Source: Seiridium cupressi
Lineage: Eukaryota; Ascomycota; Sordariomycetes; Amphisphaeriales; Sporocadaceae
DNA length: 64,000 nt
NCBI GenBank assembly: GCA_036674765.1
Contig: JARVKI010000129.1
Coordinates: 34,245 to 98,244 of the forward strand
Direction of reading: 5' to 3'
Below are positions 36,451-48,346 of the stretch, piece by piece. Both the position numbers and the translations under genes were made by a program. Numbering within the stretch: the stretch's first letter is position 1; every line of letters starts with the position of its first letter. Below the pieces are notes generated by a model, which worked only from the letters and a program-made list of their open reading frames with translations, was not told where the DNA came from and searched no databases.

Positions 36451-39166
36451 GCTGCAGTGGCAGACTCAAGTTCTAGCTTAGGGACACTTTGGGCGTGGAC
36501 AAGGATTCCGCATTTGTTTGCTTTTGTTTTGCTTGGTTTCATCCATGTGTCATTTGTCCAACTTCTCCATGATACCCGGACAAGTCATCTATCGGCGTTC
36601 ACAACAAGGGGGGATTCAGCATTGCCAGGATGGGGTTCGGAGGGCTGATAGGGATCCCAAGTGTGAGGCTAACACTTTGATTCCATGCAGGCTGGCAGAA
36701 CGCGTGGCATGGGACATTGATCCTTCATGCACCGAGTTACACAATATCAATACTATCCGATGCAAAGTTGCTTTTGTGGTTCTGACAAGCCAATGCAGAA
36801 CTATCATTCGTACATACGGTAGATGAAACATGAAACCCGAGCAATTGGGAATGGCCCAATGTCACGATGGGGTCTAGTGGGTGGCGACTTGTAGAATTCT
36901 TCGAGAAGGCCGCTGGCAGGGGCCATTCTAATTAATGCAGGGCACGCACCACATCACCACCATTAAATAATTCGGACCACAAGCCTCAACGGCCTCTCGT
37001 AAAACTTATTACGTACAGAGAACCTGGCATCCGTTTCCAGTCTAAACCCTATGGCTTGGCAGATGAGCTTATTCTCACGTCCATGCAACGAGGCAAGACG
37101 ACAGTCGGGCACAGGCGAACAAGAGAGTGCTGACCGCGAAGATCTGATGAGGCCGTAGAAGGGCTCATTCGCCCGAGCCAGAAGGTGCAGGACGGAAAAT
37201 TGGAGCGCATCACAAATAGCAGCATGACGTTCCATTGCCTCAGGGAATGAGAAATCAGTCGGATTCTGATTGGTTAAAGATAGCTAGAACTTTGTCTCTT
37301 CTCTTATCTCTTGGCGAGTCCCACTTGACCACCAAGTCCCACATATGGATCGAGACCGAGGGGCTCCAAAAGCCGCCTTGTCGTTGCGGCTGTATCTATA
37401 GATCCAGACAGTGGCTTCACGTCGGCCGTTCTTTTTGGCATGGGCAGAGTGATGAAACACGAAATCCGGTAGGTCAGTTACGGTCGCTGCTAATGTTGGC
37501 CGGCTTTAAACACATTTGCTTCCAGGTTCCCGCGCCGATCACAGCTGGTGGCTTGAGAAAAGCCCTGAGGCCCATCTCTCAGCCCGCCCAACGTGGAGGT
37601 GGGGCACACGACAGCCTCACGTCTAGGACCTGTAGTGCGGTTCGTTTCCGCCTCGACATTGCTTGGGATGGCTTCAGCGTGAAGTTCATGATCTTGCGCC
37701 GTGCTGGACTCCTATGGGTGGGAGTTCCGTCTTCTCTGTGTTTCTTTTTGTCTCGTTTTTATCCAGCAGTCGTAGCCTGCCGGGCCCCGTCATCACGTCA
37801 CAGTTCGAGCGTTGTACTCATGATTTTATGCGCGAGGCACACTCATCGCAATCGAATCTCGTCTCATCTTTTTCCCCAAGCAATCGCTAGTTGGTTAGTG
37901 TCTCCTTCCGACCCAGGTGGGCCGACGTTCATCGATCCGTTGATGGTCACGCCCCTGGCTTGACATCATCATGGATCGCCTAAGCTTTCCGTGAGACGGC
38001 CAGAAATTGTTAAGGAGGTACTTGTCGCAGCAAAAGCTCCCCCGGCTCCCCATCAAGCCATGCCAATCCCTACTGCATGGATGCCACGGGGGGCAGGAGA
38101 TATTTGGAACGCAATTACAGTATCTCAAGCTTTTGGCAATGTATGCAACGCAAATTCCAAATTTCCATGTACCCAAGCACCTCGACAGAAGGGGGAGGGG
38201 GAAACGCTCCCACACGTGCTGAGTAGGTGTCGCATCAAGCAGCAAGCCAGCCACATGCACAATCGTGAACGTCTCCCCACGACTTTGCAGACATGAATTT
38301 GTCGCTTGTGGCTTTCATGTTTTTTCTTTTTCTTTTTCACCCGATGTTCGCTGTTTCAATCCCATAAATGGCCCGCTGGCGATTATCAGAGGGCTGAACT
38401 GTCCCCATTCGCCAATCGAAGGCGTTGGTAAAGGTTTGGTGTTTCCAGGACAAGCTATTTCGTAATAAGTACTGGGTCCCCACGCCATCCTGTGGTGTAT
38501 GCTTCCTGCCCGAGTTGAGGCTCATCTGGGACCCTGGAACAGTGCAGGAAAGCTGGAGCTGGAGAGAAACGAGCAGTTAAACGGAGCAGATAAACCACAC
38601 CAGAGTTTTGTAATTGTAACGCGCCGATGATCTTGACGGCCTCGGAGCTCTACGCCATTGCAGGCACGCAGGCACGCATGCAAACACACGATCCTGCTAC
38701 CCCAGGAAAAGCCAAACTGTCGTCATCGGCTTCCGCATCCTCTCCTCCGGCAATGGAAAATTTCTCCCCAAATGCAAGCGATCCCTGCTGCAGATGCCGA
38801 ACGAGTCCCCCCACTCACCCATTTTTCTGGGAGTCTAAGCCCCAAGCGGCCTAGAGCCAGACCTGGGTTTCCGGCGCGACTTTTCGGATTTGAAGATTCA
38901 ACGACAAACAAACGTGCACTAGTTAGGTAGCCATCTTCACCATGAAGCATGCCTATCGCCGCATCTCAACTCGTCCCGACTGAAATGAAATTACGCCGGC
39001 CGAACAACCAAGCAGAACGGAGAAACCCGGGGACTTGGTCCTCCAGTCAGCAGGATCGTACAACCAGCATGCGACCAGTTTTCGGCTGATCCTCAAACTG
39101 CGGCTGTTGACCGCGCTTCTGATTGGGACATACGTGGGAGTACCTGTTAGAAAAGGGAAATGAGAC

Positions 39167-39959
39167 AGATAACGAGGAAAGCAAAGGCAGATACCCTATA
39201 ATCCCTTCAGTGTTCCCCCTATAGAGACGATTAATTGTAATTTCGAGCTGCCTCAGCGCTGGGTATCGTGCCCAGTGCTGTTGATACCTAACTTCGTGTG
39301 TACAGAGCAAGGATAGGCTTTTTTTTTTTTTTTTTTTTTTTGTAACCATCCTGCCAGGGGATTGATCTCGAGGGGGATCAAAGTTCTAGAGCTCGCTACC
39401 CACGATGAAGTAGTGATTATCTGTCTATCGCAATGGCCTTGATTGAATAAAGTTGAGACTTCGCATACTGGCGTTGGAGACTGCATGCCCAGAGTCCGGG
39501 TAGCCCGTATACATACGGTCTATGGTAGAGTGAGGGTATTTTTAATTTTGTCTTTTTGCATGTGACGGATGTAAGGGACGCTCGTCTGTGCCCTCGCTGG
39601 GCAGTTTCCTAATGCTGTGTTTTGCATTTTGTATTTCATATTTCCATATCGCAAGCCTGTCACGCTCAGCCGTGGCTGCGATATCGCTGCTGGCGAATGG
39701 TCGAGACGCCTGGAGAAGCCAATCTCTGGGCTTATCGGCGGCGAGTCTGCAGGGCCGCATACTGCAGATGGACACTAGTTGGGGGTCCCACTGCCTGCGA
39801 CAGACTAACTGCGACCTTACGGCTGCCGTGTTATGGCTGTACCCAGCTAGCAGAGGGTACATTGTAGCATGGCCCATCCCCTGCAAGCTGCGACTCCCGC
39901 GTCCTTCCCTTGGCCGTCTCGTCTCGCCAGTGTCCAATTGGGTCCCGGGCCTGCTATCT
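39167..39959. promoter_or_regulatory. Scattered HGATAR sites upstream of the ammonium permease
   Basis: HGATAR matches on either strand at 39167-39172, 39417-39422, 39425-39430, 39732-39737 and 39954-39959. GATA factors of the AreA/Nit2 type activate ammonium permease genes under nitrogen limitation. Five sites in this length is only slightly more than chance, so this is suggestive, not proof. Confidence 0.3.
39319..39341. repeat. T23 homopolymer
   Basis: Twenty-three consecutive T in non-coding sequence, about 1 kb upstream of the ammonium permease. Confidence 0.9.
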
Positions 39960-40155
39960 TCCCAAACTCGGCGCCCCCATTCGCGCTAGGTCTACATTTG
40001 CAGCCGGGCCATCTCGCGACCAGCACTGCGTGAGCAGCACCGTCGACCGGCAGACCTAGCGCCCTAGTATATATTCCCTGGTGCGCCCGGCCTGAGTCGC
40101 GCTGCCTGGCCGAGTGCCTTTGTTGGATCTGTATTTCTATTTCCATTGCCGATCA

Positions 40156-40226
40156 CTTTTTTTCTTCCCTATTGCTGATTCCTACTACCCTCTCTTCACC
40201 CTCTCGAGAGGCCCCTTTCCCCCCGA
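40156..40226 (+). promoter_or_regulatory. Pyrimidine-rich leader/core promoter of the ammonium permease
   Basis: A CT-rich stretch (TTTTTTTCTTCCC, CCTCTCTTCACCCTCTC, CCCCTTTCCCCCC) ends about 110 bases before the ATG. Such tracts commonly mark transcription starts in filamentous fungi. Confidence 0.35.
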
Positions 40227-40338
40227 GTCTGGAGACAACCAGCGCTAAAGTACACATCTGGCCGCCTTGTCATCGCCAGACTATACCCGACCCGAGCGTT
40301 CCAGCCAGGGTCTACTGACCCAGCGACTACCGACGACA

Positions 40339-42129
40339 ATGTCGTACTCGTGGATTGGAGCCCCCGCCGAGTTCAATGGCACCAACGCAGAGACTGGCGG
40401 TGATTCCGGTATGTCGGAGCACGGAAACGGGGTTCCAGTTGCGGGAAATGAGTCTGTTCTCATGCTGATTGCTCTTGTCCCACAGTCACCGAGAACCTGA
40501 ACCAATGGTACCAGTCCGGCGACCAGGCCTTCATCATTGTCGCCTCTTGCATGGTCCTGATCATGGTGCCGGGTATTGCCTTCCTCTACTCTGGACTGTC
40601 GCGAAGAAAGTCGGCCTTGTCCCTGATCTGGGTGTGCATGATGTCCTTCAGCGTCATCGTCTTCCAATGGTATTTCTGGGGTTATTCTCTGGCGTTCAGC
40701 AGCCAGGCCACGAACGGTTTCATTGGTGACTTGCACCACTTCGGTCTTATGAATACACTCGCCGCACCATCCCCCGGGTCCCCATTGGTTCCGGAGCTGC
40801 TGTACTCCTTCTACCAGGTATGTCGTGTGACGTAACACAAGAAACCCCCCGGACATTCCCGGGCCTTCACCCACCCTACAGAATCCGAGCTAACTCGGGC
40901 GTCTTCTAGATGCAATTCTGCGCTGTGACTGCAGCTCTCGTGGTCGGTGCCACGGCCGAGAGAGGTCGAGTTCTGCCTGTCATGGTCTTCACCTTCTTCT
41001 GGGCGACACTAGTCTACTGCCCCGTCGCATGCTGGGTCTGGAATGTCAACGGGTGGGCGTTCAACTACGGTGTGCTCGACTACGCCGGAGGTGGTCCCGT
41101 CGAGATCGGCTCAGGCATGTCTGCTTTGGCCTATAGTTGGGTCCTTGGCCGACGCCACGAGAAGATGATGCTTAACTTCCGACCCCACAACGTCTCTCTC
41201 ATCACCTTGGGAACGATTCTGCTGTGGTTCGGCTGGCTTGGGTTCAACGGCGGCTCCGCCTTTGGCGCCAACCTCCGTGCTACTATGGCGTGCTGGAACT
41301 CCTGCTTAACTGCCATGTTCGCCGCCATGACTTGGTGTCTGCTTGATTATCGTCTGGCCAAGAAGTGGTCCATGGTCGGTTGGTGCTCCGGCGTCATTTC
41401 CGGGCTGGTCGCTGCCACTCCCGCTTCTGGTTTCATCCCTCCCTGGGCCTCCATCGTGCTTGGCGTTATTACTGGTATCTGCTGCAACTTTGGCACCAAG
41501 AGTACGTTGTGACTCACCTCTATGCTGAGGGTATCTCATGCTAACCCTACAATCTAGTCAAGTTCCTGGTCAAGATTGACGACTCTCTTGATGTGTTCGC
41601 TGAGCACGGTATCGGCGGCATGGTTGGTCTCGTCTTCAACGCGCTGTTTGCCGCCGACTACATCATTGGTCTGGACGGTGTCAACAACGGGCTGTCCGGT
41701 GGCTGGATCAACCACAACTGGAAGCAGCTCTACATCCAAATCGCCTACATTGTCGCCTGCACTGCTTACACCTTTGTCGTCTCGGCCATCATCGCCAAGC
41801 TCATCGACCTGGTTCCCGGCCTACACCTGCGCGCCAGCGAGGAGGCCGAACTCCTTGGCATGGACGACGATCAACTCGGCGAGTTTGCCTACGATTATGT
41901 CGAGGTCCGACGTGACTTCCTGGCCTGGACACCCGCCAAGGAGGAGCCTTCTGGCGATGGCACCAAGATCATCCCACAGCACGGCATCGAAGAACACCAG
42001 AACCTCGCCAACACGAACGGACACGCACTCGAGACTGAGCAGGAGAAGTTTGGTGCCTCCGCAAGAGACCCCGCGAGGGCGAAGGCTGCCGAGCGGGCTG
42101 CCGAGCGGGACACCGCCGGCACCCAGTAA
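40339..42129 (+). CDS. Ammonium permease, Mep2/AMT type (521 aa)
   Basis: Four exons, 40339-40408, 40486-40817, 40910-41501 and 41558-42129, all phases matching. The product moves ammonium across the plasma membrane. Conserved segments include DQAFIIVASCMVLIMVPGIA, YSGLSRRKSAL, FQWYFWGYSLAFS, AERGRVLPVMVF, FNGGSAFGANLRAT and EHGIGGMVGLVFN; about eleven hydrophobic helices are expected. Both pore histidines are present: His227 (RPHNVSLITLG) and His348 (FAEHGIGG). This twin-His arrangement matches Mep2, whereas yeast Mep1/Mep3 carry Glu at the first position. Mep2-type permeases are high-affinity and can act as ammonium sensors for filamentous growth; that role is inferred. The cytoplasmic tail is long and charged, ending in an Ala/Glu/Arg-rich helix. 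Converges on valyl-tRNA synthetase. Confidence 0.95.
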
Positions 42130-43298
42130 CTCATGAAGGAGAAGCATTGTGCTGCTCGTGTTAGTAAAACAAACAAAATATATCCCTAGTTTTCTGATGT
42201 ACCAACACCCTCCCTTTCGGACTTGGATGTGAGAGCAGAAAGACCGTCTTGATGATTGGTCTTGCCCCATTTTCTATATATATGTGCAGAGTTAAGGAGG
42301 ACAAAAAGTCGCATTTTAGAGCGCGGGAGTTTGCTGGATAAGGGGACTAGCTACATTTATACCACATACAATTTCATTTTTCGTTCAAACTCGGGTTCCT
42401 GCTCAAGAAAAAAAAAATAATAAAAAAAAAAAGGCCCCTCCGCTCTGTACCTGCGCTGACCATATGTTAAGCACGAACATTGATCGATGGATCGTGAGCA
42501 TAAACTAGCATTCAGCCTGGGTGTTTGGAGGTCTGCTGGCTCGCACGTATTCGTAGAAACGACCTAACCTATCATGCGCCGAAGTGCGCTCACCAACAAC
42601 CAATCTCGTCATCCTCGTCATTTGCACACTCCATTGACAACCACTGGTAATCAACTCGTCCTCGGCGACTGACCAGCATCTTCGCTGTGCCCCCCTACGA
42701 CGGTATAAGCGACAGCATAAGCGACAACGAAATAGCTCTTCCCACGGCTGAACCCCCACCTACCACATGAGCTAAGATACCAACACCCAAACTAGTTAGT
42801 CTATATGTAGGTAGGGAAGCCTCTTGTCACAACTCTATTTTAGCTGATGAGAGAAAGAAAGAAAGCAGCGTGGGCAATTTCTTCCCCCATCCGCCCACGC
42901 TGACCTATAGCTGAGGGAGCAGAACTTGGGCAGTCTGAGGTCACACAATTAAGAAAGACGATAGGCGGTAGGTATGCTACGTTGTTGTCGTCTTGTTGTA
43001 GTGACTGATTATGGCAATAACCAACAGTGGCACTGTTTGAACTAGTCGTACAGTTGTCAGTCGAGCTCGAGTTGTGAACCTACACCCAGGACTACATTCC
43101 ACCGCTGGCCAGCCTCAGCATAGACGGAATCACGAGTTACCAAAACCGTACGAAGAAGCGCGTTAAGTCTATTGTGTTAGCAATGTCAGTGTCATAAACA
43201 CCTAAATTCATCGAGTCTCTGTTATGTTTTTATTGCCATAGTCTACACAAAGCTCTAGAGGTTCTAACCAATTAGCTGGCCCAGGAGGCGTAAAGTCC
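42130..43298. other. Convergent intergenic region
   Basis: Shared 3' region of two convergent genes. It contains an A-rich tract (42408-42432) and no supported gene. Confidence 0.6.
42408..42432. repeat. A-rich homopolymer tract
   Basis: A runs interrupted by two T, about 280 bases after the permease stop codon. Confidence 0.85.
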
Positions 43299-46200
43299 TT
43301 ACTCGAGTTTCAAACCCTCAAACTGCTTGATGGTACCTTCAAACCCTTTAGCCTCGTTCTCGAAATCCGCAAGCCTCTTGCGGTCCTGCTCCTGTAAGCT
43401 CGCATCGGCCTTCTCCTGGTACGCCTTGTCGTTGAGTAGCTTCTGTTGCTTCTGGATTGACGCGCGCGTCTTTTGGAGTTTCTTGTTGGCCTTGTCGATC
43501 TCACTGTCGATGTCGACGCGGCCCTTCACATGCAAGAAGACGGTGGCGGCGCTGGACACAGGGTACGCGACGCACCCAGCGGGCCGAGCATCAGTGCCTG
43601 GCAGAACCTCGATACTCGTGACACCTTTCCCGCTGAGGGACTTGATGGATTGCACCTGCTCAATGGCGGTCTTGTGGGCCGTCTCATTGTAGGTTTGGAC
43701 GAAGACTACATCGGACGTTTTGGTTAGTAAACACGAATCAATCGGACACATGGGCAAAACTCACCCTTGGCCTCATCCTTGAGAGCATACTCTGCCATCA
43801 AGGACCGGATACCCTTCGAGGAGCCTAAGACCAACTCATATGCGGCCTCGGCAGTAGGGTTATCCAGTTCCGGGTCGTACACGGGATACCTGGCAATCAT
43901 GATTGATCGAGTGTCATCGCCCTTTCGGCGGGGCAGTCGTTGCCATAGCTCCTCCGTAAGAAATGGCATAAACGGGTGAATCAGCTTCAGAGCATTGTCC
44001 AGGGCCGTATACAGTGTGTTTACGGCAGAGCGTTTCTCCTCTTCTGCGCCCTCCTGGATGATTGCCTTTGAGTTTTCGATGAAGACATCACAGAGGAGAT
44101 TATACCAATAAGTATAGATTGTGGTGGTTGCAGCGTTGAACTCGCGATTGAGCATTGCCTCGTTGACCTCCTTGACAGTTTGGTTCATCTTGTGGAGAAT
44201 CCATTGCTCAGCAAGCGATTCCTTGCCTGTAAGCTTGCCGGTGCTTGGCGGAGTATATCCCTGGTCCAGCTTGCCCAGGACATACTTGGTGGCCTGGTAG
44301 ATCTTGTTACAAAACTTCCGATAGGCATGCATGACCTTGATATCGAAGTTGATGTCTCCACCACCAGTTGTGTAGTTTACCATGCAGAATCGAAGGGCGT
44401 CCCCTCCACATTCAGGAATTCCGTCGGGGAAAGCAGTCTTCTGGTACTTTTTGGCCTTCTCAACCTCACTTTCCTTAAGGTTGCCTTCATACAGCTTCTT
44501 GTTGAGACCCTCCAGGGCAATGCCGCTGATGACGTCCAGTGGATCGATAACGTTGCCCAGTGACTTGCTCATCTTGCGGCCCTCCGAGTCGCGGACAAGC
44601 GAGTGGCAATACACCTCCTTGAAAGGGACATCGCCTACCATCTTTAAGCCAAGCATGATCATTCTGGCAATCCAGAAGAACAAAATGTCCCAGCCAGTCT
44701 CAAGCAGGGAGGTGGGGTACAACTTGGCGAGATCCGGGGTTTTGTTGGGCCATCCGAGCGTGGAGAAAGGCCAGAGCCCTGAACTGAACCAGGTATCCAA
44801 CACATCTTCATCCCTCTTCAACGTGAACTTCTTGCCCGGGAGAGCCTTCTCGGCCTTTGCCCGTGCTTCCTCTTCATCGCGGCCTGCGAACCACATTTCC
44901 CCGTCCGCTTCATCATTGGTCTCGCCTTCAATCTGGGCAAAGTACACCGGGCACTGGTGCCCCCACCAAAGCTGTCGGGATAGACACCAGTCATTGATGC
45001 TCTCCATCCATCTGAAATAGCTCCTCTCGGCAGTCTCAGGCTTGATCTTGATTCTACCATCCTTGACGGCAGCGATTGCAGGTTCAGCCAGCTCCTTCAT
45101 CCTCATCCACCACTGTGGCTTGAGAAGTGGCTCAATGACGTCTCCTGATCGCTCGCAGATAGGGACCGTCATGGGGTTGTCCTTCTTGTCGACGTACAGT
45201 CCGCGCTCCTTGAGAGCTTCCTGGATCGAGTACCGGACATCAAAGCGCTTTTGTCCCTTGAAGGACCCAGTATGTTCGTTCATAACTCCATCGTCGGTAA
45301 GAATGTTGATGAACTCGAGTTTATGGCGTTGCCCCAGAGCAAAATCGTTTGGATCATGTGCAGGGGTAATCTTGACGGCGCCAGTACCGAACTCCTTATC
45401 GACGTATGTATCAGCGACGATAGGCATTAACCTATCGGGGATGAAAGGATGGACGGCCCGTTTTCCAATCAGGTGCTTGTACCTGTCGTCATCAGGATGA
45501 ACGGCAATACCTGTGTCGCCGAGCATAGTCTCCGGACGAGTGGTGGCAACCTCAATAGTCTCCTCACTGCCCTCAATAGGATATTTGAAGTGCACGATGA
45601 TGCCACTTCACTTCAGGTCAGCCGTGTCTCAAAAATAAGAACGCTAAGCTGGGAGTCTCTACTCTCAGAGCGGGCCATGAAGGTGCAGAAGAAAACGCCG
45701 GAATATGCTTACAACTCAATCTTGCTGTTGTACCCAGGAACTTCTATCAACGTCCTGCCGGGCAGCTCCTTATTGATAACCTCGAGGTTCGACAAGGCAG
45801 TTCTTAACTCGGTAGACCAATTGACCAGGCGGTTGGCTCTGTAGATGATCCCCTCTTCGTGAAGCTTGACGAACGTCTCACTGACGGCAGCGCTTAGATT
45901 CTTGTCCATCGTAAACGCTTCTCTGGACCAATCGGTAGAGCCACCCATTTTTCGCTGAGCCTTGTTTATCCGCGCATGATACTCATCCTTCCACTTCCAG
46001 ACGAGGTCAATCTGCAATGCCGAGGTTAGCGATCCCTTTGTTCAAAACGCATGAAGACTTATCGGAAGACTACAACTCATGACTCAGGGACAAGAGACCC
46101 CCAAATAGAAGAATCTGCATCCCGGGACGAGCGGATGAGGGTAAAGCACTATCTTGAAATCTGCTTACGAAATCCTTTCTGCCAAGGTCATGTCGGCTCT

Positions 46201-47511
46201 TGCCCTCCATCTTCTTCAGTCGCTTCTCGACGACGGTTTGGGTGGCAATACCCGCATGGTCACTGTGTAACGGGAAAAAAACACGCGTTAGCATTTCCCT
46301 CTATTCGATGATTGAAATGATTTTCTCGCCATTCACGTCTTGGTCTGGTACCCGTAGGAATGCTGGAATAAAGAGAAAGAGAAATCAAACGAAGGGAAGC
46401 GACATCCATCTAACATATTCTATACGTACCATCCAGGGAGCCATAGTGTCGTCTTGCCATGCATACGGTTCCATCTGATCAAAGCATCTTGTAGAGAGTT
46501 TCCTAAAGCATGTCCCCTTGGTAGAAGAAATGTGTCAGCTTCTCAATCCTCTCATAGATGTATGGAAGGTTCGCCAAGCTTTCGTTTCGGTCTTCTCTTT
46601 TGATCTGGCGGAGACAAGAGCCGGCGAAAGTAGTCACCATTCGATGGCTGAAGGTTTGAGGCAGGAAGATAATTCTTTCCAGCACTTACTGCATTATCAA
46701 CAAATGTCAGCTTCCCAGTCACCGACGGAGAACTTGATAACGTAGCATAATTTCACACTTACCATATGGAGAGCTCCAGTCACGTTCGGAGGAGGAATTA
46801 CAATGGTAAAGGCACCTTCGTCCTTGATCTTTCCGTCGGCCTTGAACTCGGGCTTGAAGAAGCCTTCCTTCTCCCACCATTCGTACCAGGCGCTCTCGAC
46901 AGCGATGGGGTTGTAGGCCTTGAAATGGGGGTCCTCAAGGGACTTGAGTCGCTTCTTCTCGCCGACGGGGGTATCTTCGACGTAGGGCGGCAGCGGCTCG
47001 TCAACGGGCTTGGGTGCCTTCTCCTTCTTCGGTTTGCTGGCGGCTTGTTGAGCCTGTTGGTCGGCTTGCGCCGCCTTGGCCTTCTGCTTTTCGGCGAACT
47101 TGGCATTCTTCTCGGCCTTCTTGCGCTCTCGTTCTACTTTTGGAGGAAATCTAGCATGAGAATTGTATTCATCTAGCTTTGGGTTCTTGTGACATACACT
47201 CTTTTGCCGACTTGACCTTGGTCTCGGCCGGAGCCGTGGCTGCGTCCTGCCCGGCAGCATGTACACCAGCACCGTCCGCCTGCCCAGCAGTCACGGACTC
47301 CTTGACATCCTTGGAAAGGGGAGGGGGCGCGCCCTCGCCGACCTTGCTAGGGCCCTCGGATGCGCCAACTGCACAGCAACAAACATCAGCATCCGCGTGC
47401 CCTTGCCAAGGTAGAGTGCAGGTGTACGCAGAACGGCGTGATGGCGGGGTATAGCTACAATCGCATGGTATAGCACTTACTCTGGTTGCCACGACCACTG
47501 TTCGTAGCCAT
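43299..47511 (-). CDS. VAS1: Valyl-tRNA synthetase (about 1100 aa)
   Basis: Charges tRNA-Val with valine. Eight exons: 47481-47511, 47198-47368, 46763-47136, 46430-46515, 46169-46262, 45713-46011, 43765-45605 and 43299-43705. Landmarks in order: a Lys/Ala-rich N-terminal extension (residues about 10-130), [11 protein letters not shown] then GHAL (class I HIGH motif, 193-196), [13 protein letters not shown], the editing domain ([18 protein letters not shown] and [16 protein letters not shown]), [34 protein letters not shown] at 696-700, the anticodon-binding helices and a C-terminal coiled-coil arm ([15 protein letters not shown]). Intron 3 is odd: the canonical AG leaves one G too many before GGACAT, so the conserved join needs one base less in a GGGG run. 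Fungal VAS1 often supplies cytosol and mitochondria; no targeting extension was identified here. Confidence 0.93.
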
Positions 47512-48346
47512 TGCAGCGTATGTGAAGGGAAGATTTGTCCTGAAAGGCGACCTGCGCACCCAGAGTGCTCGGAGAATTGGTCTAGACAACTTGGCGGTGT
47601 TGCGATGGAAAGATCTAAAAACGAGTGCGGGTCATCGGGGGTCGAGGCAGTACATATGCAGCTCTACTCACTGGTCTGCGTCTGCAGGAATTTTGTCGAG
47701 TCACAGCTTTTGCTTGTTGACTCACCCGACGACCGTAGGAGGGGTAGCAATTGCGCAGGTCCACAGCCAATGTAGGCTAATGGCAGCTCCGAAACAGGCG
47801 GCTTGACAGCTGCCCGCAGCTTCCAGATCGGAGCTGAAGCTCAGGGGCCTTTGTCATAACGCTTCACTATCGATACAGCTTCCGATCAATGCCTCTCTCC
47901 TCATCATGCCTTTGAGCTCCACATAGGTTAACCGACCAAGGAAGCAGCCACTCTACGTCCCAGTTGAACCATACTCGTACATGTTCATGATGATGTGATA
48001 CTATTGATATGTTTTCCCAGGCCTGGGAGCGTCTGGAAGCCCCTTCAGTAGGGACTGGCCAGTCGACTGGAGCTAAATGTCCAAACACCACAAATCCTAA
48101 GAAAAACACCACCATAAGTGTGTTATTGCTGATTCCAAATCTCACACCCCGGTAGTAGCATAGCCGCCCCTATCTAGAAACATCCAATAACACCTATTGG
48201 CGGGCCCCGCCGGAACGCCGTACATGCTATGCAGTCTCCCAACCTTATTATCCATACAGTGATTTGTCCGCGTGCTGAATCATTCGAATCCCAAGTATGA
48301 TGGATGTTTTGTAGCCCGAAACGCCAATATGCAAACCATGTCTCTC
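47512..48346. other. Intergenic region
   Basis: Promoter side of valyl-tRNA synthetase and 3' side of the endopolyphosphatase gene. No additional gene seen. Confidence 0.6.

Larger units (their letters stand above)
36451..40338. other. Long intergenic region including the ammonium permease promoter
   Basis: No gene supported in 3.9 kb. A 242-codon plus frame (37235-37963) has no ATG start or domain and was rejected. It holds a T23 run at 39319-39341. The right 1 kb is upstream of the ammonium permease and carries scattered GATA sites and a pyrimidine-rich leader. Confidence 0.55.

Noticed and set aside
37235..37963. 242-codon plus frame upstream of the ammonium permease
   Set aside because: No ATG at its start, no domain, mixed composition; probably chance.
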